DNA from: Sphingomonas insulae
Lineage (GTDB): Bacteria > Pseudomonadota > Alphaproteobacteria > Sphingomonadales > Sphingomonadaceae
NCBI RefSeq assembly: GCF_010450875.1
Contig: NZ_CP048422.1
Span: 1,953,001 to 2,017,000, forward strand
DNA: 64,000 bases
Direction: 5' to 3'
Shown piece after piece: positions 1-7,743 of this stretch. How positions within the stretch are numbered: the first letter of the stretch is position 1; each line of letters opens with the position of its first letter. The notes below the pieces were generated by a model. That model made no database searches. It was not told where the DNA came from and saw nothing but the letters and a program-made list of their open reading frames with translations. A program made the position numbers and the translations under genes.

Positions 1-92
1 ACCTAGGTTGCGCCGATTCGTTTCGCCACCTCGCTGCGCGAGCTTCTGTAGGATGATTACCAGTCCCCTCGCTTCTTCCTCCATGGCCAGAC

Positions 93-1298
93 CTATACCG
101 AGGCGAGGCGCCGGCTCGGGCCATAGCTGATGTCCGGATGAAAGAAGGCTAGGTATCTGACGTCGAATTGATTGTGAAAGCCCGCCCGGAACGGCTTGGC
201 TGCGTCGAACGGTATGAAGATTGAGGCGTCCTCTGCGAACACGACGTCGGCGAATTTGGCCGGGTCGTATTCGGAGCGTCCCTTGCGAACGACGTCGAGC
301 TTGAGGAGGTCTGGCCACCAGAACGCATCCTGCCCGAGCCAACCCGCATGCCCTTGGAATTTCGCACCGGCGACGTCATCGATCAACGCTTCCGCTCCGA
401 ATACGATCGCTCGATTCCACGTCGCGATATCCAAAGGATCGCCCAACTCCGGACGCATCAGGAATGGCATGCGCTGTAGCAAGTGGGGAACATCCACTAG
501 AACATTTTGTGGTCCCACCACCGCCCGCGAATACCACTTGGACAAACGCGCTACTGTCGCCGCCATAGCCCTTCGCTTATTGGACTCTATCGCTCGTGCG
601 ACCTCCTTATGTTCCGTCGACTGCATCAGGAATTTTCGAACGCTTAGCTTTTGCAAATCATCCGCGTTCGTCACCTGGTTCGACAAAAAGCCGACCGCCT
701 CATCGCTCAAAGCCGAGACATGTCGCTCCGGAAATTGCAATACATCAAGTATAGGCTGGTCGAATGCATCGAGTAGGCCGGACGTAAGATTTCCGCGGTT
801 GTCGATCACCTTTCCGATATCCGGCCAAGTCCAAGGAGCGAACGTCGCGCCATCCCTTTGTCCGCCCCAGAGAGTTTGCGAACCAATCAGAGACGAGTCG
901 ATGTTGAGATCGGCGAAGCTTTCCAAGTGACCCCGCATCTCAAGGTCGAACATGGCCTTATCGACGAACTGATTCATGACGACCACGAATGCGCAATCGG
1001 AATAAAGCCTAGCCATCCGGGCAAAGCCCTCGCCCGTATGCCGCGCATTCTGCGCATCAATCTCCAAGAGATCGTAGTCGACGACGAGAATGTCGGCTTG
1101 GTCGAATTGCGTTTCGACTTTGTCGGAGCTGCTATTCTCCGAAGTAGGGATACGCGTCAGCAGATTTCGAAATTGGGCGCGAGCATCCTCTATGCGCTCC
1201 ACGTCTACGCCTGAACCAACGGCCTTGGCTATTTGCTTCTGCCAGTCCGCCGCAAGGCTGGGATTGTCGTCGCAAACAGCGATGCGCTTAATGCTCAT
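93..1298 (-). CDS. Receiver-domain-like protein with large uncharacterised C-terminal region
   Basis: This is a 401-residue protein whose N-terminus resembles a response-regulator receiver. A beta strand leads into the acidic pair D10-D11 (CDDN), and a hydrophobic strand ends at D74 (VVDYD), the likely phosphoacceptor. The expected conserved Thr/Ser and Lys are not obvious: the strand VVVMNQF is followed by no clear K. The remaining 250-plus residues match no DNA-binding or enzymatic domain that I recognise. The ATG overlaps the TGA of the upstream GHKL gene by 4 bp (ATGA), so the two are translationally coupled and probably act together. The inferred role is output or partner of that kinase-like protein; its action is unknown. 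A degenerate receiver that binds rather than accepts phosphate is equally possible. Confidence 0.75.
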   Translation of the reverse strand: MSIKRIAVCDDNPSLAADWQKQIAKAVGSGVDVERIEDARAQFRNLLTRIPTSENSSSDKVETQFDQADILVVDYDLLEIDAQNARHTGEGFARMARLYSDCAFVVVMNQFVDKAMFDLEMRGHLESFADLNIDSSLIGSQTLWGGQRDGATFAPWTWPDIGKVIDNRGNLTSGLLDAFDQPILDVLQFPERHVSALSDEAVGFLSNQVTNADDLQKLSVRKFLMQSTEHKEVARAIESNKRRAMAATVARLSKWYSRAVVGPQNVLVDVPHLLQRMPFLMRPELGDPLDIATWNRAIVFGAEALIDDVAGAKFQGHAGWLGQDAFWWPDLLKLDVVRKGRSEYDPAKFADVVFAEDASIFIPFDAAKPFRAGFHNQFDVRYLAFFHPDISYGPSRRLASV

Positions 1299-3553
1299 TC
1301 ACCGCTACTCCAGCTAATTTGAAATGTCGTCGGACCGCCGTCTTCTACGAATCTGACCTGGCATCCGCGCAAGCTTGCGATCATCCGCACGATCGTCAAA
1401 CCAAGACCCATACCGCCCAATCCTAAAGCCGAGCGTTCGGACGACGCCACCTGCCGCCGCCTGAATGGCTCGAAGTAGGTGTGTGAGCTGGGAACGTCTA
1501 TGGGAAGTCCGTTGTTGCTGATGCGCAGCCAACTACTGCGTCCTGTCCGCCCGAACCGGAAGGCAATTCGGGGCTCGTCTATATCAAGCATTGCATTCGC
1601 TGCGTTAACCAACACGTTTTGCAATAGAGCATGCCAATCGGCGAATGTCGCTGGTGGGAAATAGACATGACCGGGAATATCTATTTCCGTGGCTACGCGC
1701 GGCATGAGTGGCTCGGTCGCCCGTATCACCTCCTCGACGACGCTACGGACCTGCAACGCTTCCACGACATCACGGTCTTCCTGGCTTAGCATCGGAGCAA
1801 AGATGCGCCGAGTGGCTTCCAACCGATTGAGCCAAGTGTCGATGTCGCCTGCGACACCCGAAACTTCCGGATCGTCGATCCGGGCCGCAATGGATTTCAG
1901 GCGGCGGACCAATTGACGCCCGAGCCGTATCTCCTTCTTGTTCTCATGTTCCAGGGCGAGGGCGGCCATGCCAGTCGATGCGAGCGAGCCGAGTAGCGAT
2001 CTCTCGGCATCGTCGGCCTCGCTCTGCTTGGCTATCGACGTGCCTAATTCGATGATCTCCGAGGATATATTTCGAATGATCTCGTCATCGGGATATCGGA
2101 TCGTAGCGGTCTGGGCCAGATCCTCAAGACCGGCGACCCTGGCTATGGGCGGCAGCGACGGCCGCACGATCTCTATCATGCGATCGGCACGGATGCGCTG
2201 TCTTGTGGCGTAGTAGTCGATCGACGAGCGTACCGCCTGAGCCAGCTGCTCGAACGCGTCGTTGCCGGCAAGGCGATCGCGCGTGATCAGGATCTTGAGA
2301 TATTCGCCGCTGGTTCGCTGTTCCGACGTAGCTGCGGCGTATTCCGCGCCTGTGTTGATCCTCACCACGCCTAGAATACGGCCCTGCGTCGGCAAATCGT
2401 TTAGGGCACGGCTCGCCTGCAAGCGCGACGGCAGCAGGGTGGACGCCGACTTTCGGTGTGAGTGATCGAACTCGATACCCAACCAGTCGGTTTCCGCTCC
2501 ATAGTAGGGCAACTTGAAGCCGCTATCGTAAAGCGTCACGCCGCCGAACTTTTGGAGATAATCGCGCGCATCCTGAACGGGAACGTTGCCGGGCTGCCTT
2601 CCGACGAAGTCGTAGATGCGGATCTGCCATTGCGCTTCGTGGACGAACCAGTCCGGCCAGGTGTCGAAGTCACGCAGATCCTCGATGGGCCAGCTGTCGT
2701 GCAGGCGCTCGCCGTCCGCGAAGCGTAAATCCACGTCGACGAAATGCCTATCGCCTTCGCTGCGGACGGATCCAACGATCGCAGCGTGCCAGCTGTCGAT
2801 GATCGCGCGCATCTGATTGGAGAACGTGGTGTCGAGGCCAGGGCGATCGGTATCGAAACCGATGGTGAAATCGAGTTCGTCGCTGTCACCGGTGGACCGG
2901 CTTCCCCATCCGGCGAACGGCGATTGCAGGCTCCAGATCTGCCTGCCCAGCAACTTGATATCTTCTTCGGCCCACCCCTGCTTCAATTCCTCCATGATCA
3001 CGGTCGTACCGGTGGCACTTCCACCGGGGTACAATCCGGACCCCGCCGGCTCCGATTTGTACTGCGCCTGCGCGTTCGTCAGCAAGCCAGCCTCTACGGC
3101 CGTGTCCCAATCGACCAGGGCGTGCAATCGCCTGCTCAAGTCCTCTTCCGACGTGGTGACTAACTGCATCCGGTGAGCGAGGAATTGCGCTGATAGGCGA
3201 CCAACGCCTTTCGAACCTGTAGTGGACCGACCGAATTTACGGCTGCGGGTGATCCGCTGCTTGTTTCGGGTGCCGATCGTCATCCAATGTTGCTGGAACT
3301 CGGCTGTGCTCATGCCGTGACCGTTGTCGGACACGGTAATCCTATTACCTTGCAGTCTGATCTGGCAGATCGTGGCGTCTGCGTCGTAAGCGTTTTTAAC
3401 CAATTCGGCGAGCGCCGTATATGGCTGACCCACCAAGCGCTCGCCCAACTCCCGTATGAGAGCGGAGTCTGCCGAAAATGGGAAGGGCTCGTAAGCGGGG
3501 TCTTCCGCTTCGATCGTGAAGTCGTCGACCGTATCGGAGACGTCGATGGTCAC
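1295..3553 (-). CDS. Dual-GHKL ATPase: Hsp90/MORC-like N-terminus plus histidine-kinase-like C-terminus
   Basis: This 752-residue protein carries two separate GHKL ATP-binding modules. The N-terminal one has an N-box with E50 and N54 (ELVKNAYDADA), a DNGHGM motif at 76-81 and a GSKGVG lid motif at 113-118, as in Hsp90/MutL/MORC-type ATPases. The C-terminal one looks like a histidine kinase: an H-box-like LALEHENKK near residue 536, an N-box around 645-650, an F-box (YFEPF) and a G2 box GLGGMGLG at 711-718. The G1 motif reads SNNG, so the usual Asp is Asn. There is no transmembrane segment, so it should be cytosolic. The start is GTG with GAGG about 9 nt upstream. It lies 81 nt downstream of the S24 repressor on the same strand and overlaps its receiver-like partner. 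Whether it phosphorylates that partner is inference. Confidence 0.8.
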   Translation of the reverse strand: MTIDVSDTVDDFTIEAEDPAYEPFPFSADSALIRELGERLVGQPYTALAELVKNAYDADATICQIRLQGNRITVSDNGHGMSTAEFQQHWMTIGTRNKQRITRSRKFGRSTTGSKGVGRLSAQFLAHRMQLVTTSEEDLSRRLHALVDWDTAVEAGLLTNAQAQYKSEPAGSGLYPGGSATGTTVIMEELKQGWAEEDIKLLGRQIWSLQSPFAGWGSRSTGDSDELDFTIGFDTDRPGLDTTFSNQMRAIIDSWHAAIVGSVRSEGDRHFVDVDLRFADGERLHDSWPIEDLRDFDTWPDWFVHEAQWQIRIYDFVGRQPGNVPVQDARDYLQKFGGVTLYDSGFKLPYYGAETDWLGIEFDHSHRKSASTLLPSRLQASRALNDLPTQGRILGVVRINTGAEYAAATSEQRTSGEYLKILITRDRLAGNDAFEQLAQAVRSSIDYYATRQRIRADRMIEIVRPSLPPIARVAGLEDLAQTATIRYPDDEIIRNISSEIIELGTSIAKQSEADDAERSLLGSLASTGMAALALEHENKKEIRLGRQLVRRLKSIAARIDDPEVSGVAGDIDTWLNRLEATRRIFAPMLSQEDRDVVEALQVRSVVEEVIRATEPLMPRVATEIDIPGHVYFPPATFADWHALLQNVLVNAANAMLDIDEPRIAFRFGRTGRSSWLRISNNGLPIDVPSSHTYFEPFRRRQVASSERSALGLGGMGLGLTIVRMIASLRGCQVRFVEDGGPTTFQISWSSGE

Positions 3554-3634
3554 TCCTGATTTACCTCAATCGTTGAGCTCATAAGGCCGTTCGTGATTTG
3601 GGCGATAATTACGTACATTTTTTATGGTTATCAC

Positions 3635-4360
3635 TTAAAAACCCAGCGCCTCGTCCCAGGGCATCACGCGGTGAACGGCGGATACCTGTTCGTTCGGCAC
3701 CTCGAATTCGACCACTGGATTGAACTGACGTAGGACGACGACGCCGGGCCGTCGGCGCACCAGTTGCTTGATGAGGACGTGGCGGATTTCCTCGCCGTCG
3801 AAGGTGGGGCCGCGGAGCTGGACGACGACGTCGTCGCCGACACCGGCTGCGCGGCGGGGGTCGACCAAGACGCGTCGGCCGGAGTCATAGCGCGGTTCCA
3901 TCGAATGGCCCGACACCTCGACGACGTAAAGGTCGGGGCGTCCGGTGACGCCGATCGGCCGCGCCATGAAGTCCATGGGTGCGGACATATGGACTTCCGT
4001 TTGCTCGACCTTCACGACGATCCCATGTTCGTCGCTATATTCTAAGTCCGCGCCCAGCGCGCTCCCATATATCGGCAATGTTTTCGGAAGTCTGCGGAAA
4101 GCCTCCGGCGGTATGCCAGCGACCTCCGGCAAGGTCCGTTCGATTGCCTTTTCACGACCGAGCAGCCAGTCACTCGTCGTTCCTAGATGGTCCGCTATCG
4201 CATCTAGTCTGTCGATTGCGGGCATGTGCCCCTTCTTCACGATATTTCGGATGGCGTCAGGCTGATTGAGCGCCGCCATGGAGATCTCGCGCGCCGACAC
4301 ATTCAGCTCAGACAGCTTGGCCTGGATGCGCTCCTTCAAAATATCAGGTGCTGAACTCAT
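3635..4360 (-). CDS. S24-family (CI/LexA-like) repressor
   Basis: This is a 241-residue phage-type repressor. Residues 1-70 form a helix-turn-helix region, and the C-terminal half is an S24 peptidase fold with the serine in SGHSMEP (Ser153) and the partner lysine in VLIKQL (Lys198), the dyad used for self-cleavage in LexA and lambda CI. An obvious Ala-Gly cleavage site is not visible; the linker has GSALGA near residue 99. I chose the ATG at 4360 because the upstream in-frame extension is Arg/Cys-rich and overlaps the divergent control region. It is transcribed away from the Cro-like gene, with the 16-bp palindrome at 4421-4436 between them. The likely role is maintaining repression of the rightward operon, with induction by the SOS response. 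Confidence 0.9.
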   Translation of the reverse strand: MSSAPDILKERIQAKLSELNVSAREISMAALNQPDAIRNIVKKGHMPAIDRLDAIADHLGTTSDWLLGREKAIERTLPEVAGIPPEAFRRLPKTLPIYGSALGADLEYSDEHGIVVKVEQTEVHMSAPMDFMARPIGVTGRPDLYVVEVSGHSMEPRYDSGRRVLVDPRRAAGVGDDVVVQLRGPTFDGEEIRHVLIKQLVRRRPGVVVLRQFNPVVEFEVPNEQVSAVHRVMPWDEALGF

Positions 4361-4420
4361 GACGCACACTTGCCTTGCCGCACATGCGGTATGCCAGCGG
4401 CAAATACGCCGTTGACAAGA

Positions 4421-4436
4421 GCGTCGTATACGACGC
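4421..4436. promoter_or_regulatory. Perfect 16-bp palindrome between divergent promoters, probable repressor operator
   Basis: GCGTCGTATACGACGC is its own reverse complement. It lies just after TTGACA (4412-4417), a good -35 for the rightward operon; the overlapping TTGTCA serves as a possible -35 on the other strand. An adjacent inverted pair TTGCCG (4375-4380) and CGGCAA (4398-4403) could be a second site. The placement between a CI-like and a Cro-like gene is that of a lysogeny switch. The -10 for the rightward promoter is weak (CAGTAA at 4436-4441), which would make the Cro-like mRNA almost leaderless. Confidence 0.6.
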
Positions 4437-4446
4437 AGTAAGCGGC

Positions 4447-4803
4447 ATGAACGACGCATATGAGAACGCTTTGCGAACTGTCGCTGAGTCGTATGAAGCT
4501 GAAGTTATTCGCTGGGGCGGTAAATCGCTTTCGCGCGTGGCAACAATCGTCGTCAGCAGCGGCGCGTTCTTCACTCGCCTTAAAGCGGGGGCGACGTTCT
4601 CCGTCGCGAACCTCGAAAAATTCAATGCATGGTTCCGTGTCCCGGCAAACTGGCCCGACCGTGTCATCCCTCATGACGCTGCAACGGCACTTATCAGCAT
4701 GGGGCGCCCGCCTGTATCCGATGTCTCTATGACGCACGCTTACCGCAGCGACGACGCATCAGTCGCTTGCGATCGAGTCATCGTTTTGCGGGGGCAGGAA
4801 TGA
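4447..4803 (+). CDS. Cro-like small DNA-binding protein of the prophage switch
   Basis: This 118-residue protein is read divergently from the S24 repressor. The central part (FFTRLKAGATFSVANLEKF) reads as a helix-turn-helix of a kind seen in sphingomonad prophage regulators, where a short protein of this type sits opposite the repressor. An upstream in-frame ATG at 4384 would lie inside the promoter and operator, so the ATG at 4447 is preferred, although it has no good ribosome binding site. The stop overlaps the ATG of the next gene (ATGA). The last 25 residues are hydrophilic and not recognised. The Cro-like assignment rests on position and HTH pattern. Confidence 0.7.
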   Translation: MNDAYENALRTVAESYEAEVIRWGGKSLSRVATIVVSSGAFFTRLKAGATFSVANLEKFNAWFRVPANWPDRVIPHDAATALISMGRPPVSDVSMTHAYRSDDASVACDRVIVLRGQE

Positions 4804-5306
4804 CCAAGGCACGCACCCCCGACAGCTTCGCCGATGCCATGGGCAAGGTTATCGCGCTGATCGGCGCGGCCGAGGCGGCGAATGTCGCCAGCCAAGCGGC
4901 GGGGCGTACCTATGCGGATCGCACCATGTACGAATGGGCGAACCCCGACAGCGGCACCTTGCCCAGCTTGGCCGTCGCGCTGGCGCTTGACACGGCCTAT
5001 CAGCTCGCAGGGGGCGAGGACGCGCCGTTCCGCGACGCCTTTTCCCATCAGCTGGGCATGGCCGTCGACCAGCAGGACGTATGCCGGCGCGAGCTGGTCG
5101 CCGACCAAGTCGAATTGCTCCGCGAATCGGCCGACCTGTCCGCCGCCCTTATCCACGCCGCCCAGCCCGGCGCTTCCCCGCTCGATCATCATCGGGCGCT
5201 GGTCGAGGCGCAGCAGCTCGACGGCGTTCTGCGCCGCATCCGCCGGCGCCTGCCCAAATTCCTTCGCCTCTCCATGCCGGACGGGTCGGGGAGAACCGGG
5301 GTGTGA
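4800..5306 (+). CDS. Phage regulatory CII-like protein
   Basis: This is a 168-residue helical protein. Its N-terminal half (DSFADAMGKVIALIGAAEAA, then a YEWANPDSG segment) resembles the CII-type regulators of P2-like phages (phage_CP76 family), which bind DNA to switch on early or lysogenic transcription. The ATG overlaps the preceding stop, and its own TGA overlaps the GTG of the Ogr-like gene, so it is the second gene of a coupled operon. I recognise the family by pattern only. A general XRE-type regulator is the alternative. Confidence 0.6.
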   Translation: MTKARTPDSFADAMGKVIALIGAAEAANVASQAAGRTYADRTMYEWANPDSGTLPSLAVALALDTAYQLAGGEDAPFRDAFSHQLGMAVDQQDVCRRELVADQVELLRESADLSAALIHAAQPGASPLDHHRALVEAQQLDGVLRRIRRRLPKFLRLSMPDGSGRTGV

Positions 5307-5638
5307 AACAGGTGAAAAAGAGGAAGAACAATTATCCGCCGCGCATACCGGGCATGACGTGCCCGCACTGCGAAACGCGGTCGATCGCCTACGACAGCGT
5401 TAAGATCGACCGGCTGACGCGCGAGATCCGCTATCGCTGCGACGATGTCGATTGCGGGCATGTCTTCGTGGCGCAGCTCGCCGTCGTGCGGACAGTCCAT
5501 TCCAGCAAGCGGCCCAACCCCGCGGTGACGCTGCACGTCGGCCCCTGGGGCAACCGCGCGCCCGCCAACGACGACACCCGCATCCCCGCCAACGACGACA
5601 AGCCCGACGCGGCCGAGATCGCGCCGACGCCGGGCTAA
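5303..5638 (+). CDS. Ogr/Delta-like zinc-finger transcription activator
   Basis: This 111-residue protein has cysteines at 20, 23, 46 and 51, i.e. C-x2-C-x22-C-x4-C. That is exactly the spacing of P2 Ogr and P4 Delta, zinc-binding activators of phage late promoters. The start is GTG, overlapping the previous stop (GTGA) with GGAG upstream. The C-terminus has a repeated PANDD segment and is otherwise disordered. In P2 and its satellites such proteins turn on structural genes with host RNA polymerase. No late genes are visible here, so the target promoters lie elsewhere or are gone. The family call is firm; the target is unknown. Confidence 0.85.
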   Translation: MKQVKKRKNNYPPRIPGMTCPHCETRSIAYDSVKIDRLTREIRYRCDDVDCGHVFVAQLAVVRTVHSSKRPNPAVTLHVGPWGNRAPANDDTRIPANDDKPDAAEIAPTPG

Positions 5639-5750
5639 TCCCACCGCCCTGATCCCCCGCGGCTGACCGCCGCATCCCTTCGCCACCGCACCCCAATCCG
5701 GAAGTCCCCGCTTCCGGCGCCGCCTCCGCCTTGTCCGAAAGGAACGACGC

Positions 5751-6221
5751 ATGATCCACTACACCCTGCCGCCCCGCCGCAGTCCGCGCCTTGCCGGCGC
5801 GATCCATTCCGCGGTGGAGGCGCGCACCTCCACCGCCCCTGTCACCGCCGAACGTTACCTGCGCCTGCGGCGCGAGGCGGCGGGCCTCACCATCCTGCAG
5901 GCCGCGCGCCGCATGTTCGGCAGCGACGACGGCAAGGTGCGGATCGCGGTCGACCTGATCACCGCGCTCGAAACGCCGGGCGTGCGGGCGAAGGTGGGCC
6001 TGACGCTCGACCGGCTATCGCTCGCCTTCAGCTTCGACGCCGACGTGTACCGCCAGCTCGCCCACGACCCCGCCGCCCGCCACCCGCGCGTGTGCTTCGG
6101 CTGCGGGTGCAGCCAGAACGACGCCTGCGTCTCGGCCGACGGCCACGAATGTTGCGCCTGGTCGCCGATCAGCCGCGACGGCGCCGCGATTTGCACGCGC
6201 TGCGCGGGAGATGATCAGTGA
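5751..6221 (+). CDS. Phage-associated protein with C-terminal cysteine-rich domain
   Basis: This 156-residue protein has a helical middle (ERYLRLRREAAGLTILQAA) that could be a helix-turn-helix. Its cysteine cluster at 115, 118, 120, 126, 134, 135, 148 and 151 (CFGCGCSQNDAC, then ECCAW and CTRCA) probably binds zinc. Similar CxxCGC...AC...CxW...CxxC tails occur on small phage-borne alphaproteobacterial proteins. A good ribosome binding site (AAAGGA) precedes the ATG. The stop overlaps the next start (GTGA). The function is unknown; DNA binding is a guess. Confidence 0.7.
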   Translation: MIHYTLPPRRSPRLAGAIHSAVEARTSTAPVTAERYLRLRREAAGLTILQAARRMFGSDDGKVRIAVDLITALETPGVRAKVGLTLDRLSLAFSFDADVYRQLAHDPAARHPRVCFGCGCSQNDACVSADGHECCAWSPISRDGAAICTRCAGDDQ

Positions 6222-6358
6222 CCGCCGGCCGCACCACCGCCCGCCGCTCGCGTCGTTCGCGCGCACTACGGATCCTCGGCATCGCGGTCGCCGCGGTCGC
6301 CGCGCTGATCGTCGGCCTGTTCATGCTCGTCGCCGGCGTCGCCGCGGAGCGCCGCTGA
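6218..6358 (+). CDS. Tiny single-span membrane protein
   Basis: This is a 46-residue ORF with a basic N-terminus (TTARRSRRSR) followed by one hydrophobic segment of about 24 residues. The GTG overlaps the preceding TGA, and its own TGA shares a base with the next ATG (TGATG). That spacing, rather than homology, supports it as a gene. By size and topology it could be a phage membrane peptide such as an antiholin, but no motif proves this. Confidence 0.55.
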   Translation: MTAGRTTARRSRRSRALRILGIAVAAVAALIVGLFMLVAGVAAERR

Positions 6359-6483
6359 TGCGCGCCGTCCTCGACATCGTGGTCTTCGCCGGCGCCGCAT
6401 CGGCCGCGATCGGCACGATCCTCGCGACCGTGGTGCCGCAGCATCGCCGTATCGTCGACCTGCTTGCCATGAGGGGGCTGTAA
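6358..6483 (+). CDS. Tiny hydrophobic protein
   Basis: This is a 41-residue ORF with one hydrophobic stretch (VVFAGAASAAIGTILATVV) and a short basic tail. It is coupled to the genes on both sides by overlapping stop and start codons (TGATG before, TAATG after). Together with the preceding 46-residue ORF it forms a pair of mini membrane proteins. Function is not recognised. Confidence 0.5.
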   Translation: MRAVLDIVVFAGAASAAIGTILATVVPQHRRIVDLLAMRGL

Positions 6484-6698
6484 TGGGGGTTCTCACCGAC
6501 GGCGCGGTCGTAATTTCTTTCCCGATCGCGAAGGTGAAGGTGACGGGCTTTACCAGCGCCGCTGGTGCGCGGGGCGTCACCAAGGTTCGCGTCGATCTTG
6601 AGGTGTCGGATCCGTGGGAGCTGGCGGACCTGATCCGCGATCTCGCCGAGATCCGCGAACATATGGCAGCCACGCGTGCCCCGCGCGTCAACCGGTGA
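6483..6698 (+). CDS. Small hypothetical phage-type protein
   Basis: This 71-residue protein begins with beta-rich sequence (GAVVISFPIAKVKVTGF) and ends with an amphipathic helix (PWELADLIRDLAEIREHM). The ATG shares its first base with the previous TAA. No family is recognised. Composition and gene spacing argue that it is translated. Confidence 0.55.
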   Translation: MGVLTDGAVVISFPIAKVKVTGFTSAAGARGVTKVRVDLEVSDPWELADLIRDLAEIREHMAATRAPRVNR

Positions 6699-6888
6699 GG
6701 CGCCCCATGGCATCGCTCATGGCGACCGCGTCCTCTACCTCGGCGCCGGCCAGCGGCGCGGGCAGCACGGCGACGCCCTGTCTCCCCGCAGGGTCTTCGC
6801 CGGCATCCGATTCGATGACGGCGTCGCTGCCCTGTGCCTCGTCCGCGATCTCCACCCGATCCCCCGCCGACCGCCGCCCATGTGGTGA
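6676..6888 (+). CDS. Small hypothetical protein, overlapping the previous gene
   Basis: This is a 70-residue ORF starting at a GTG inside the end of the previous gene. GDRVLYLGAG, then FAGIRFDDGVAALCLVRDL, has the rhythm of a small beta-barrel (KOW or Tudor-like) fold and looks more natural than the other frames here. The overlap of about 23 bp is longer than usual in this operon, and the start codon is uncertain. I regard it as probably real. Confidence 0.4.
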   Translation: MPRASTGEAPHGIAHGDRVLYLGAGQRRGQHGDALSPRRVFAGIRFDDGVAALCLVRDLHPIPRRPPPMW

Positions 6889-6973
6889 ACCGTCGCCGAC
6901 CCTTGGCGAAGGCAATTCTACAAGAGCCGCCACTGGCGCCGCGGATCGCTCCCCCTCCACGAAAGGGCCCTCC

Positions 6974-7498
6974 ATGACGAACGACACCCCGCCCACCGGC
7001 GACCGCCAGCTTTCCCCCGCTGCGCCCGCCGATGCGGCGACCTGTTCACAAAAATCGGAACACCCTAGCGCGCTGCCAATCGACGTTCGCCGGATCATGG
7101 GCCTCGACACCGCGGCCAAGCTGGTAGGGGCGGGCGATCTCGCCGACGAAATGTGCATCACGCGCCGGGCACTCAGTTACAAGATAAACGGCGAACGCGG
7201 GGCATCCGACGATGACATGCTCGGCGCTGTACGGCTGCTCGAACGCCAGGCGGCAAAGCTGCTCACCCACGCCCACAAGCTACGTGCGATCGTCACCGAC
7301 CCCGTCTCGCAGACGCTCGCCACCCCGCTGCCCGTTCAAATCGCCACCGTCCTCGCGCATTGCGACCTCGTCGAGCGCTTCGGCTACGAGCGGATGGGGC
7401 AAGGGCCAGACGCCTCGCCGCACCTCCTGTCGGCCGCTGCGCGCCGGCTGGCGGCATCGATCATATCCGAAAGCACGAAGACAGGGGCGCAGGGCTGA
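6974..7498 (+). CDS. Hypothetical DNA-binding protein
   Basis: This 174-residue protein has a disordered, Pro/Ala-rich first third and then a segment MCITRRALSYKINGERG that reads as a helix-turn-helix recognition region. The C-terminal half is helical and ends in a basic tail. The ATG chosen follows CCCTCC and starts the part with sensible composition; upstream in-frame sequence is low-complexity. The TGA shares its last base with the next ATG. The regulatory role is inferred. Confidence 0.6.
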   Translation: MTNDTPPTGDRQLSPAAPADAATCSQKSEHPSALPIDVRRIMGLDTAAKLVGAGDLADEMCITRRALSYKINGERGASDDDMLGAVRLLERQAAKLLTHAHKLRAIVTDPVSQTLATPLPVQIATVLAHCDLVERFGYERMGQGPDASPHLLSAAARRLAASIISESTKTGAQG

Positions 7499-7743
7499 TG
7501 CAGCGCGCCACCTTCACGATGAGCCTCCGCGCATTGGAAGTCATCCGCGACGGTGACGCGCGCCTCCTGCTGGCGGCCGACAAGCCGATGTCGGCCGCCG
7601 CCCATTCCGTGATCATCGACAACGTCATCGAGATCGCGCTCGATCTCGCGTCGGCGGTGAAGGCCGCGGCGGCCGGCGACATCGATGCCGCCCGCCGCGC
7701 GATCCTCAGTCTCCGCCTCGACGAGCTGAAGGTCCGGTCATGA
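7498..7743 (+). CDS. Small hypothetical protein
   Basis: This 81-residue, mainly helical, mildly acidic protein has no recognised motif. It is coupled on both sides: its ATG overlaps the preceding TGA, and its own TGA overlaps the next ATG (ATGA). The sequence RALEVIRDGDARLLLAADKP and the following helix suggest a compact soluble fold. No function can be assigned. Confidence 0.6.
   Translation: MQRATFTMSLRALEVIRDGDARLLLAADKPMSAAAHSVIIDNVIEIALDLASAVKAAAAGDIDAARRAILSLRLDELKVRS

Noticed and set aside
1-125. Plus-strand reading ending DDYQSPRFFLHGQTYTEARR and a TAG near 123-125, looking like the C-terminus of a gene entering from the left.
   Set aside because: The frame has in-frame TAG codons at 4-6 and 49-51 and overlaps the 3' end of the better supported receiver-like gene. 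It could be a remnant, but nothing independent supports it.
6889-7060. A frame reading DPWRRQFYKSRHWRR that recalls the start of HNH endonuclease domains.
   Set aside because: It has no start codon, no HNH histidines follow, and it ends after about 55 codons within a better supported gene.
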